A stretch of DNA of 16,660 nt from Trueperaceae bacterium (GTDB taxonomy: Bacteria; Deinococcota; Deinococci; Deinococcales; Trueperaceae). Shown here piece after piece: positions 7,467-14,813 of the stretch. The stretch lies in contig SLSQ01000313.1 of assembly GCA_007130355.1 (NCBI GenBank), positions 1 to 16,660 on the forward strand, read 5' to 3'. Under the pieces are notes generated by a model. The model saw nothing but the letters and a program-made list of their open reading frames with translations. It did not search any database and was not told the origin of the DNA. The first letter of the stretch is position 1; each line of letters opens with the position of its first letter. The translations under genes were made by a program, and so were the position numbers.

Positions 7467-8659
7467 CCGTCCGCGCCGGACGGGGCGGTTGGACCGCCCG
7501 GTTCGCCGCCCGTACCGAGCGGATGCGGCCGTCGGAGATCCGCACGTTGTTGAAGCGGACCGCCGGCAGCGACGTGATCTCGCTCGCCGGCGGCCTGCCC
7601 TCGCCCGCCACGTTCGACGTCGGCGCGTTCGCCGCGGCGGCGGAACGGGCCCTCGTCCGGGACGGTCGTCGCGCGCTCCAGTACGGACCGACCGACGGTC
7701 GGCCGGAGCTGCGCGCCTGGGTCGCCGAACGCACCCCGGGCGCGACGCCCGAGCGCGTCCTGATCACCTCCGGTTCGCAGCAGGGCCTGGCGCTGCTGGC
7801 GCAGGTGCTGATCGATCCGGAGGCGCCGGTGGCGGTCGCGGCGCCGACCTACATGGGGGCCTTGCGGGCGTTCGATCCGTACGCGCCGCGCTGGCTCCCG
7901 GTCGCGACCGACGCCGACGGGATGCGCCCGGAGGCGCTCGAGGCGGCCCTCGCCCAGCGTCCCGCCTTCCTCTACGTGATCCCCGACTTCGACAATCCGA
8001 CCGGATCGCGGATGACGCTGGAGCGCCGCGAGGCGCTGCTCGACGCCGCCGCCCGGCACGACGTGCTCGTGATCGAGGACGCGCCGTACCGCGAACTGCG
8101 CTTCGAGGGGGAGGAGCTGCCGACGCTCCACGAGCTGGCGCCCGAGCGCGTGGCGCACCTCGGCACCCTCTCGAAGACGCTGGCCCCCGGACTGCGGCTG
8201 GCGTGGGTGGCCGGCCCGGAAGCGCTGATCGAGGCGCTGCAGCGTGCGAAGCAGGCGAGCGATCTGCACACCAGCACCTTCGTGCAGGCGGTCGCGCTCG
8301 AGGCGGTCGCGGAGGGCGCGCTCGACCGACGCCTGCCGGAGCTGCGCGTCCACTACCGCGCCCGCCGCGACGTGCTCGTCGACGCCCTCGCGGTGGAGGC
8401 GGGCGACCGCCTCGCCTTCGAGCCTCCGCAGGGTGGGATGTTCCTCTGGGCGCGCGCCACCGACGGGACGGACACGACCCGCCTCCTCGGCGCCGCGGTC
8501 GACGCCGGCGTCGCCTTCGTGCCGGGCGCCGCCTTCTACCCGGCCGGCGCGCCGGCCGACCGGTTGCGGCTGTCGTACTCGCTGCCGGACGACGCCGGCC
8601 TGCGCGAGGCGGCGCGCCGTCTGCGCACCGCCTTCGACGCGCCCGCGGCGCGCCCGTGA
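7463..8659 (+). CDS. PLP-dependent aminotransferase, LysN-like (class I/II)
   Basis: This fold type I transaminase is most like LysN (2-aminoadipate aminotransferase) of Thermus and related KAT/MocR-type enzymes. The 398-aa length equals the family norm. Visible: RPSEIRTLLK near the N-terminus, ISLAGGLPSP (39-48), LQYGPTDGRPELR, ITSGSQQGL for PLP phosphate contacts, YVIPDFDNPTG with the cofactor-ring Asn, EDAPYRELRF, and the Schiff-base lysine K238 in TLSKTLAPGLR. QASDLHTSTF and PQGGMFLWA complete the pattern. The start is GTG at 7463, overlapping the bioY stop as GTGA. The substrate is not certain: 2-aminoadipate, aromatic or branched-chain amino acids, or kynurenine are all possible. No other lysine-pathway gene is in the window. 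Confidence 0.88.
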   Translation: MTVRAGRGGWTARFAARTERMRPSEIRTLLKRTAGSDVISLAGGLPSPATFDVGAFAAAAERALVRDGRRALQYGPTDGRPELRAWVAERTPGATPERVLITSGSQQGLALLAQVLIDPEAPVAVAAPTYMGALRAFDPYAPRWLPVATDADGMRPEALEAALAQRPAFLYVIPDFDNPTGSRMTLERREALLDAAARHDVLVIEDAPYRELRFEGEELPTLHELAPERVAHLGTLSKTLAPGLRLAWVAGPEALIEALQRAKQASDLHTSTFVQAVALEAVAEGALDRRLPELRVHYRARRDVLVDALAVEAGDRLAFEPPQGGMFLWARATDGTDTTRLLGAAVDAGVAFVPGAAFYPAGAPADRLRLSYSLPDDAGLREAARRLRTAFDAPAARP

Positions 8660-8672
8660 CGGAGGGCCGACG

Positions 8673-10742
8673 ATGCTGACCCCGTTCGAGAAGATGCTCT
8701 TCCTGGTGCTGGCGGTCGCCTCGCTGGCGGTGGCGTTCGTGGGGTTCGAGCGGATCGTGGGGGCGATCGCGCGTGGACCGCGCGGCGGGACCGACCGCAC
8801 GCGCGATCTGCCCGGTCGGATCGGCGCGGCGATCGTGCGGACGCTGACGCAGTCCACCGTCTTCCGCGACCGGCCGTGGGTCTCGGCCCTGCACGCGGCG
8901 GTGTTCTACGGGTTCGTGTTCTACCTGGCGGTGAACCTCGTCGACCTCGCCAAAGGCCTCGCCCCGGTCGCCTGGACCGCCTGGCTCGACGCCGCCTGGG
9001 CGGGCCCATTCCGCCTCGCCGCCGACCTGTTCGGCGTCGCCGTGCTGGTCGGGGTGGCGGGACTGATGGCGCGCCGCTTCGTGCGGCGCGATCCGGCGCT
9101 GACGCCCGACGTGCCGCTGCACGAGGACGCGCGCCCCGGCGTCCGCCGCGACTCGGCGATCGTCGGGGCGTTCATCGTGGCGCACGTCGGGTTCCGGCTG
9201 GCGGGCGAGGGCTTCCTGCTGGCGGCGGAGGGGCACCTGGACCCGTGGCAGCCGGCGGCGAGCCTGATCGCCGTCGCCGCCGGTACGGGCGACGGCCGGA
9301 TGATCGGGTGGCACGTGGGGTGGTGGGGCGCGATCGGCCTGATCCTGGCGTTCCTGCCGTACTTCCCGCGCAGCAAGCACCTGCACCTGATCGCGGCGCC
9401 GGTGAAGTTCGCGGTCGAGCGGCGTGGGCCCGACGGCACGTCGTCGCCGACCGGCACGCTCGAGCCGATCGACTTCGAGGACGAGACGCGCGAGACGTTC
9501 GGGGCGGAGCGACTCGAGGAGCTCCCGTACGCGCAGATCCTCGACGCCTACGCCTGCATCCAGTGCCACCGCTGCACCGACGCCTGCCCCGCGCACGTCA
9601 CCGGCAAGCGGCTGGCGCCGTCCGCGCTCGAGATCAACAAGCGCTACGAGCTGCGCCTGCACGAGGGCACGCTCGCCGCCGGCGAGCCCAGCCCCCGACC
9701 GTTGATCGAGTTCGCGCTCGACGAGGAGTCGATCTGGGCGTGCACCACCTGCGGCGCCTGCATCGACGCCTGCCCGGTCGGGAACGAGCCGATGCTCGAC
9801 ATCGTCGACATGCGCCGCGAGCGGGTGCTGATGGCCGGCGCCTTTCCCGACGAGCTGCAGCAAGCGTTCCGCGGGATGGAGCGGACCGGCAACCCGTGGG
9901 GTCTGAGCCAGGACGATCGGCTCGCCTGGGCCGACGGACTCGAGGTCCCGACGGTCGAGGAGCGTCCGGAGTTCGAGGTGCTGTTCTGGGTCGGCTGCGC
10001 CGGCGCCTACGATCCCGGCGCACGCTCGACCACCCGCGCGATGGCGCGGATCCTGGATCACGCCGGGGTGCGCTACGCGGTGCTGGGCAAGGCGGAACGG
10101 TGCACCGGCGATCCGGCCCGCCGCGCCGGGAACGAGTACCTCTACCACGAGCTCGCGACCGGAAACGTCGAGGTCCTGAACGAGGCGCTCGCCGGCAAGA
10201 TCGCCGATCCGGAGGCGCCCAAGCGGGTGGTGACCGCCTGCCCGCACTGCTACAACGCGCTCAAGAACGACTACCCTCAGCTGGGCGGCGACTACCGGGT
10301 GGTGCACCACACCGAGATCCTGGACGAGCTGGTCGCGGCCGAGCGGCTGCCTCCCCTCGACCTCGGTCGGGGCGTGACCTACCACGACCCGTGCTACCTG
10401 GGGCGCCACAACGACGTGTTCGACGCGCCACGGCGGGTGCTCGCCTCCGGCGACGGGGAGCTGACCGAGATGCCGCGATCGGGGCGCAAGAGCTTCTGTT
10501 GCGGCGCCGGCGGCGCGCAGTTCTTCAAGGAGGAGGAGCCGGGCGACGGCTCGGTCGCCGACGCCCGCATGCGCGAGGCGCGGGCGACCGGCGCCACCAC
10601 GGTGGCGGCCGCCTGCCCGTTCTGCGCCTCGATGCTCGGTTCGAGCGGCGAGGCGGCCGAGGAGGGCGCCCCGGAGATCGTGGACGTGGCGGTCCTCTAC
10701 GAACGCCGGCTCGAGCGGCTGCGCTCGGCGTTCACGGCTTGA
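8673..10742 (+). CDS. Membrane heme/Fe-S oxidoreductase, EMO/FadF type (HdrDE-like)
   Basis: The 689-aa fusion has an N-terminal NarI/HdrE-like membrane part with about five helices (near 7-29, 73-95, 112-132, 161-183 and 211-231) and candidate heme histidines H74, H171, H214 and H236/H238. Next are two [4Fe-4S] motifs (C295/298/301/305 and C357/360/363/367) and two CCG domains. CCG2 is complete (C574, C609-C610, C648, C651). CCG1 has C442, C477, C523 and C526 but CT instead of CC at 477-478. The same architecture in other bacteria is ETF:(methyl)menaquinone oxidoreductase, which passes electrons from acyl-CoA dehydrogenases to quinone, and the mycobacterial Rv0338c type. That role is inferred here. 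The ATG follows GGAGGG by 6 nt, 13 nt after the aminotransferase, so it is co-transcribed. Confidence 0.9.
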   Translation: MLTPFEKMLFLVLAVASLAVAFVGFERIVGAIARGPRGGTDRTRDLPGRIGAAIVRTLTQSTVFRDRPWVSALHAAVFYGFVFYLAVNLVDLAKGLAPVAWTAWLDAAWAGPFRLAADLFGVAVLVGVAGLMARRFVRRDPALTPDVPLHEDARPGVRRDSAIVGAFIVAHVGFRLAGEGFLLAAEGHLDPWQPAASLIAVAAGTGDGRMIGWHVGWWGAIGLILAFLPYFPRSKHLHLIAAPVKFAVERRGPDGTSSPTGTLEPIDFEDETRETFGAERLEELPYAQILDAYACIQCHRCTDACPAHVTGKRLAPSALEINKRYELRLHEGTLAAGEPSPRPLIEFALDEESIWACTTCGACIDACPVGNEPMLDIVDMRRERVLMAGAFPDELQQAFRGMERTGNPWGLSQDDRLAWADGLEVPTVEERPEFEVLFWVGCAGAYDPGARSTTRAMARILDHAGVRYAVLGKAERCTGDPARRAGNEYLYHELATGNVEVLNEALAGKIADPEAPKRVVTACPHCYNALKNDYPQLGGDYRVVHHTEILDELVAAERLPPLDLGRGVTYHDPCYLGRHNDVFDAPRRVLASGDGELTEMPRSGRKSFCCGAGGAQFFKEEEPGDGSVADARMREARATGATTVAAACPFCASMLGSSGEAAEEGAPEIVDVAVLYERRLERLRSAFTA

Positions 10743-10765
10743 CCGGAGGCGGCAACGGGGCCGGG

Positions 10766-10771
10766 TAGGCT
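10766..10771 (+). promoter_or_regulatory. -10 box for a leaderless sco transcript
   Basis: TAGGCT, then 6 nt (CGACCC), then ATG at 10778. No SD can fit. It gives the Sco gene its own promoter only 23 nt after the preceding stop codon. Confidence 0.55.
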
Positions 10772-10777
10772 CGACCC

Positions 10778-11422
10778 ATGAACGAGCCGACCCGCGCCAC
10801 CGATCGTCCCTCCGCCCCGCCGTGGCGGCGTCCGAAGTGGGTCTTCGGCGCCCTGATGCTCGTCACGGCCGGGTTCGCCGCCTACACCTCCGGGCGGCTC
10901 CTGGCACCCGGCCCGGAGCTCGCCGGCACGGTGCTCGAGGCGCCGCAGCAGGTCGGCGAACTCGCCTTCGACCGCGCACCGGACGGCGCACGCGTGACGC
11001 TCGGCGCGGTGGCGGAGGAGGCGGACTGGACGCTGGTGTTCTTCGGGTTCGTCGACTGTCCCGACGTCTGCCCCCTCACCATGACGCGCCTCGCCGACAC
11101 GGTCCGCGACCTGGACCGGGGCAGCGCCCTGCGGGTGGCGATGGTGACGGTCGATCCCGAGCAGGACGACCCCGCGCGGCTCGGGGCGTACGTCCGCGGC
11201 TTCCATGAGGAGTTCGTCGGGCTCACCGGTTCGAACGAGGACGTCGCGACCGCGGCGCGGCGCTTCTTCGTCGGCTACAACCAGGCCTCCGGCACCATCG
11301 TGCACACCGAGTCGGTCGCGCTGGTCGACCGTAGCGGGCGCCTGCGGGCGGTGTACGGCCAGGGCTCGCTTCCCGAGCTGACCCACGATCTGGAGGCGAT
11401 CCTGAACGGCCGGCGGCTCTAG
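10778..11422 (+). CDS. Sco1/SenC-family copper chaperone
   Basis: This is a thioredoxin-fold protein that delivers copper to the CuA site of cytochrome c oxidase on the outer face of the membrane. The 214-aa product has one N-terminal membrane anchor (about 21-39). The copper ligands are visible as CPDVC (C94, C98) in FFGFVDCPDVCPLT and the distal H176 in VHTESVALVD. VTVDPEQDDP is the characteristic strand-turn after the active site. The length is typical. It has its own leaderless-type start, though it could also be read through from the upstream Fe-S operon. Its stop codon sits in the loop of a strong hairpin. No oxidase subunit genes are in the window. Confidence 0.94.
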   Translation: MNEPTRATDRPSAPPWRRPKWVFGALMLVTAGFAAYTSGRLLAPGPELAGTVLEAPQQVGELAFDRAPDGARVTLGAVAEEADWTLVFFGFVDCPDVCPLTMTRLADTVRDLDRGSALRVAMVTVDPEQDDPARLGAYVRGFHEEFVGLTGSNEDVATAARRFFVGYNQASGTIVHTESVALVDRSGRLRAVYGQGSLPELTHDLEAILNGRRL

Positions 11423-11437
11423 GGCCGCCGGCCGTTC
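11404..11437. terminator. 14-bp hairpin containing the sco stop codon
   Basis: GAACGGCCGGCGGC (11404-11417) pairs perfectly with 11424-11437. The loop is TCTAGG, which includes the TAG stop. It lacks a U-tract. It lies between converging genes (sco, and the small minus-strand gene ending at 11493), so it may terminate both. Confidence 0.7.
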
Positions 11438-11492
11438 GCCCCGTTCGACAGCGGGGCACGGTTCCGCGCGCGGCGTCCGGGCGGGCGCGTCC

Positions 11493-11756
11493 TCAGTTCG
11501 CCTCGGCGAGCAGGCGGTAGAGGGTGCGGCGGTCGTGGGCGGGCACGTCGAGTCGGGTCGTGGGGCCGACCACCGACAGCCGCTCGACCGGACCGCCGCG
11601 GCGGGTGGTGAAGATCTGGACCGGTTCGTCGCCGACCCGTCCGGTCACGGTCCGGAAGCTGGGGCGGTCGTGAACCACGCGCTCGGCCATCACCCGCAGC
11701 GTCGCCACGTCGTGCGCGGCGAGTTCGGTCGTCAGTTCTGCGATCCGGATCGTCAT
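11493..11756 (-). CDS. Small hypothetical protein, 87 aa
   Basis: I do not recognise the family. The product is soluble-looking, with no signal peptide or membrane segment. An N-terminal amphipathic helix (about 5-28, ELTTELAAHDVATLRVMAERV) is followed by an apparent beta-rich middle (FRTVTGRVGDEPVQIFTTRRG ... RLSVVGPTTRLDV) and a short C-terminal helix (RTLYRLLAEAN). No Cys or metal motif is present. The ATG at 11756 has GAGGTGAG just upstream. A start 7 nt further up (GTG) is in another frame whose product is Arg-rich shadow-like sequence. The gene is flanked by strong hairpins on both sides and appears to be its own transcription unit. Confidence 0.65.
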   Translation of the reverse strand: MTIRIAELTTELAAHDVATLRVMAERVVHDRPSFRTVTGRVGDEPVQIFTTRRGGPVERLSVVGPTTRLDVPAHDRRTLYRLLAEAN

Positions 11757-11772
11757 GACTCACCTCGGAGAA

Positions 11773-11789
11773 CGCCGTCCAGGACGGCG
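11773..11789 (-). other. Hairpin in the leader of the 87-aa gene
   Basis: CGCCGTC and GACGGCG pair perfectly (7 bp) around a 3-nt loop, just upstream of the GAGGTGAG ribosome-binding region. It would lie in the 5' UTR if the -10 at 11833-11838 is used. Confidence 0.5.
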
Positions 11790-11797
11790 ATAGGATG

Positions 11798-11829
11798 CTT
11801 CGGTCGGCGCGACCTCGCGGCGACCGAAG
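11798..11829. repeat. 32-bp inverted repeat upstream of the 87-aa gene
   Basis: CTTCGGTCG (11798-11806) pairs with CGACCGAAG (11821-11829). The inner arms CGCGA and TCGCG continue the stem after one mismatch, for 14 paired positions around a 2-nt centre. It could be a 5'-end RNA hairpin, an operator, or the 3' boundary of the pyr operon. Confidence 0.7.
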
Positions 11830-11832
11830 GGG

Positions 11833-11838
11833 AGCCTA
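11833..11838 (-). promoter_or_regulatory. Possible -10 box for the 87-aa gene
   Basis: The minus strand reads TAGGCT (TANNNT). A start near 11826 would put the 32-bp inverted repeat at the very 5' end of the mRNA and leave about a 70-nt leader. No -35 is evident. Confidence 0.35.
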
Positions 11839-11893
11839 GACCCGCGTCCGGGCGACCGATGTCGGCCCGGCGACCGACGCGACCCGGTCGGCC

Positions 11894-11919
11894 GAAGAAT
11901 CCGAGGCGAAGGGCCTCGG
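11894..11919 (-). terminator. Intrinsic terminator of the pyr operon
   Basis: On the minus strand a 7-bp stem, CCGAGGC/GCCTCGG (11913-11919 with 11901-11907), encloses a 5-nt loop. It is followed by ATTCTTC, the only T-rich tail among the hairpins here. It lies about 90 nt past the pyrC stop. Confidence 0.6.
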
Positions 11920-12007
11920 GCACCTGGGGTGACGCGCCCGAGACGACCACACGTCCTCGAGTCCGAAGGCGGCGAGCGCTTCGAAGGAGCGATCCGAAGG
12001 TGCGCGT

Positions 12008-13312
12008 TCAGGCCCCTCCGTCGACCCCGTCCCGCGCGAACGCTTCGCGCCCTCCGACCCAGGTGCGCAGCGGCCAACCGCGCAACGTCGCCCCGTCCCA
12101 CGGTCCGAACTTCGCTTTCGAACGGAAGGTGCTCGGGTCGACCCGGCGCGGCGTCTCGAGGTCGAGCAGCACCAGGTCGGCCGGCGCGCCCACGGCGAGC
12201 GACGGCGCCGGGCGGCCCAGCACCCGCGCCGGGCCGGTGGTGAACGCCGCGATCAGCGCCGGCAGCGACAGTTCGCCGCCGAGCACCAGCCGCTCGTGCA
12301 GAAGCGGGAACGCGACCTCCAGGTTGGCGATCCCGAACGGCGCCGTGAGCAGGTCCCGCTCCTTCTCGTGACGGGCGTGCGGCGCGTGGTCCGTGCCGAT
12401 GCAGTCGACGACGCCGGCGCGCAGGCCGTCGCGCAGGGCCCGGACGTCGTCGGCGGTCCGGAGCGGCGGCGCGACCTTGAAGACCGGGTCGAAGCCCGTC
12501 AACGCCGCGTCGGTCAGGTCGAGGTGCTGCGGCGTGACCTCGCACGTCACCGGCGCGCCCCGTTCCTTGAACCACGCCACCACCTCGAGCGCCGCCCGGC
12601 AGGTGACGTGCGCGATGTGGACCCGCGCACCGGTGAGCTCGGCGATGGCGCAATCCCGATGGACCATCGTCGCCTCGGCCGCCGCCGGGTTGCCCGGCAG
12701 GCCCAGGCGCTCGCTCACGACGCCTTCGTGCATCACGCCGTCGCGGCGCAACGTCGGCTCCTCCGAGTGGGTCTGGACCGGCACGCCCTCCTGGCGCGCC
12801 CACTCGCAGGCGCGCCGCATCAGTTCGCCGTCGGCGACCGGAATCCCGTCGTCGGTGAGCATCACCGCGCCCGCCTCGACCAGCGCCGGCACGTCGACCA
12901 GACGCTCGCCCCGGAGCCCGATCGAGACCGACGCGGCCGGCAGCAGCCGGGTGCCGCCGAGCGCCTCCGCCCGAGCGATCAACGACCGCACCAGATCCGG
13001 ATGGTCGACCACCGGGTCGGTGTTCGCCATCGACACGACCGTGCCGAAGCCGCCGGCCGCCGCGGCGGCCAGGCCGCTCGCGAGGTCCTCCTTGGTCTCG
13101 AAGCCGGGGTCGCGCAGGTGCACGTGCGGATCGAAGAAGGCCGGCGCCAGCGTCCGGCCGCTCCCATCGATCTCGACGTCGACCGGACCGCCCGGTTCGA
13201 CCCCTTCGATCCGGCCGTGCGCGAAGACCAGGTCGCCCGCGCCGTGCACTCCGTCCGCGTCGACGCGGGTCGCGCCGCGGACGCGGACGCGCAGCTCGTT
13301 CGTTCGGCTCAT
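12008..13312 (-). CDS. pyrC: Dihydroorotase, class I
   Basis: This zinc amidohydrolase interconverts N-carbamoyl-aspartate and dihydroorotate, the third step of de novo pyrimidine synthesis. The 434-aa length suits the class I bacterial enzyme. Metal and active-site residues seen: H63 and H65 in FDPHVHLRDPG, D154 in TDDGIP (the class I replacement for the carboxylated lysine), H182 in HSEEP, H235 in HIAHVT, and D308 in GTDHAPH. The segment usually reading TPHHL is TPQHL here (Q262), an uncommon change next to a retained His. The ATG at 13312 overlaps the pyrB stop as ATGA. All key ligands are present, so it should be active rather than a PyrC-like pseudoenzyme partner of PyrB. Confidence 0.96.
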   Translation of the reverse strand: MSRTNELRVRVRGATRVDADGVHGAGDLVFAHGRIEGVEPGGPVDVEIDGSGRTLAPAFFDPHVHLRDPGFETKEDLASGLAAAAAGGFGTVVSMANTDPVVDHPDLVRSLIARAEALGGTRLLPAASVSIGLRGERLVDVPALVEAGAVMLTDDGIPVADGELMRRACEWARQEGVPVQTHSEEPTLRRDGVMHEGVVSERLGLPGNPAAAEATMVHRDCAIAELTGARVHIAHVTCRAALEVVAWFKERGAPVTCEVTPQHLDLTDAALTGFDPVFKVAPPLRTADDVRALRDGLRAGVVDCIGTDHAPHARHEKERDLLTAPFGIANLEVAFPLLHERLVLGGELSLPALIAAFTTGPARVLGRPAPSLAVGAPADLVLLDLETPRRVDPSTFRSKAKFGPWDGATLRGWPLRTWVGGREAFARDGVDGGA

Positions 13313-14250
13313 CGTTCTCCCTTTCCGACCAGCAGGTGGTAGAGGACCGCCATCCGGACCGGCACGCCGGCCGCGACCTGCGCGCGCACCAGCGACCGCG
13401 GTCCGTCGGCCACGTCGCTCGCCAGCTCGACGTCGCGGTTCATCGGCCCCGGGTGGAGGACCACCACCTCGTCGTAGCAGGCCCGCAGGCGAGCTTCGTC
13501 GATCCGGTAGCGCGCCGCGTAGCCCTCGAGGGAGGCGAGGCGGAACGACGCCATCCGCTCCCGCTGCAGGCGCAGCGCCATCACCGCGTGCGCCCCGTCG
13601 AGCGCCCGGTCGAGATCGGGCTCGACCGTCACGCCCGGCAGCTCGGCCAGCTCGCGCGGGAGCAGGGTCGGCGGGCCGGAGAGGATCACCTCCGCGCCCA
13701 GTGCGGCGAACGCTTCGGCCGCGCTGCGCGCCACCCGCGAGTGCGCCACGTCGCCGACGATGGCGAGGCGCGTCTCGGGGAAGGGGCGACCGGTCCGTGC
13801 GCGGTAGGCGTAGGCGTCGAGGAGCGCCTGCGTCGGATGCGCCCGGCGGCCGTCGCCCGCGTTCACCACGGCGGCGTCGGTCCAGCGCGCGACTTGGTGC
13901 GCGGCGCCGGCGGCGGGGTGCCGGACCACGAACAGGTCGGCCTGCAGTTCCGACAGGGTCTCGACCGTGTCGCGCAGCGACTCGCCCTTCGAGAGCGACG
14001 AGCCGCCCTTCGCGAACGGCAGCACGTCGGCCGACTGGGCGCGGGCCGCGCGCTCGAAGCTGAGGCGCGTGCGGGTCGAGTCCTCGAAGAAGAGGGTGGC
14101 GACGGTGAACCCCTGCAACGCCGGGACCCGCTTCACGGGGCGCTGCAGCACCTGCGCCATCACTTCGGTCGTCTCGAGGAGCGCCTCGATCCGCTCGCGC
14201 GGCCAGGCGGCGAAGTCGAGCAGGTGCCGCGGCCGCTCCGCCGCGCTCAC
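13309..14250 (-). CDS. pyrB: Aspartate carbamoyltransferase catalytic subunit
   Basis: This enzyme condenses carbamoyl phosphate with aspartate, the committed step of pyrimidine synthesis. The 313-aa product has the carbamoyl-phosphate motif DSTRTR (57-62), the SSLSKGE loop (84-90) with the trans-subunit Lys, NAGDGRRAHPTQALLD (H139-Q142), IVGDVAHSRVARS, MALRLQRERM, and HPGPMNRDVE (266-275). The start is GTG at 14250, overlapping the pyrR stop as GTGA. Much longer in-frame reading upstream has no homology. No pyrI regulatory-subunit gene is present, as expected for PyrR-type clusters. Its product feeds pyrC, which overlaps its 3' end. Confidence 0.97.
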   Translation of the reverse strand: MSAAERPRHLLDFAAWPRERIEALLETTEVMAQVLQRPVKRVPALQGFTVATLFFEDSTRTRLSFERAARAQSADVLPFAKGGSSLSKGESLRDTVETLSELQADLFVVRHPAAGAAHQVARWTDAAVVNAGDGRRAHPTQALLDAYAYRARTGRPFPETRLAIVGDVAHSRVARSAAEAFAALGAEVILSGPPTLLPRELAELPGVTVEPDLDRALDGAHAVMALRLQRERMASFRLASLEGYAARYRIDEARLRACYDEVVVLHPGPMNRDVELASDVADGPRSLVRAQVAAGVPVRMAVLYHLLVGKGER

Positions 14251-14813
14251 CCGCGTTCCTCCGCGTCCGAGGCCGGCGTCCGTTCCCCGAGCAGGACCTC
14301 GTCCTCGCCGTCGACCTCGCTCAGGCGCACCTTGACCACCTCGTCGCGACGGGTCGGCACGTTCTTGCCGACGTAGTCGGCCCGGATCGGCAGCTCGCGG
14401 TGGCCGCGGTCGACCAGCACCGCGTACTGGATCACCGCCGGCCGGCCCATGTCGACGAGCGCGTCGAGCGCCGCGCGGGCGGTCCGACCGGTGTAGAGGA
14501 CGTCGTCGCACAGCACCAGCCGCATGCCGCTGACGTCGAACGGCACCTCCGTCCGCTTGACGATCGGCTGCAGCGCGATCTCCGTCAGGTCGTCGCGGTA
14601 GAGGGTGATGTCGAGCTTGCCGACCTCCGGGCGGACCCGTTCGAACGTCGCGATCCGTTCCGCGAGGCGTTCGGCGATCGGCACGCCGCGCGTGTGCACG
14701 CCGATCAGCGCCAGCCGTTCGGCGCCCTTGTTCCGCTCGACGATCTCGTGCGCGATCCGGGTCAGGGCCCGGTCCAGCTCGCGCGCGTCCAACAGCGTCG
14801 ACTTGAGGTTCAT
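14247..14813 (-). CDS. pyrR: PyrR, pyrimidine RNA-binding regulator / uracil phosphoribosyltransferase fold
   Basis: PyrR binds pyr mRNA leaders when uridine nucleotides are plentiful, and in some species also has uracil phosphoribosyltransferase activity. The 188-aa product shows IGVHTRGVPIA (37-47), LDITLYRDDL, the PRPP loop LVLCDDVLYTGRTARAALDAL (starting at 99), and LVDRGHRELPIRADYVGKNVPT. This is the complete PyrR pattern. The ATG at 14813 follows GGAG by 5 nt. It overlaps the stop of a 47-codon leader ORF as ATGA and overlaps pyrB as GTGA. A canonical PyrR hairpin lies upstream in its own leader, so it is very probably autoregulated. Confidence 0.97.
   Translation of the reverse strand: MNLKSTLLDARELDRALTRIAHEIVERNKGAERLALIGVHTRGVPIAERLAERIATFERVRPEVGKLDITLYRDDLTEIALQPIVKRTEVPFDVSGMRLVLCDDVLYTGRTARAALDALVDMGRPAVIQYAVLVDRGHRELPIRADYVGKNVPTRRDEVVKVRLSEVDGEDEVLLGERTPASDAEERG

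Noticed and set aside
11753..11950. 65-codon minus-strand frame between the 87-aa gene and pyrC
   Set aside because: It has no SD, an Arg/Gly-rich composition, and covers the pyr terminator and the big inverted repeat, so it is better explained as non-coding.
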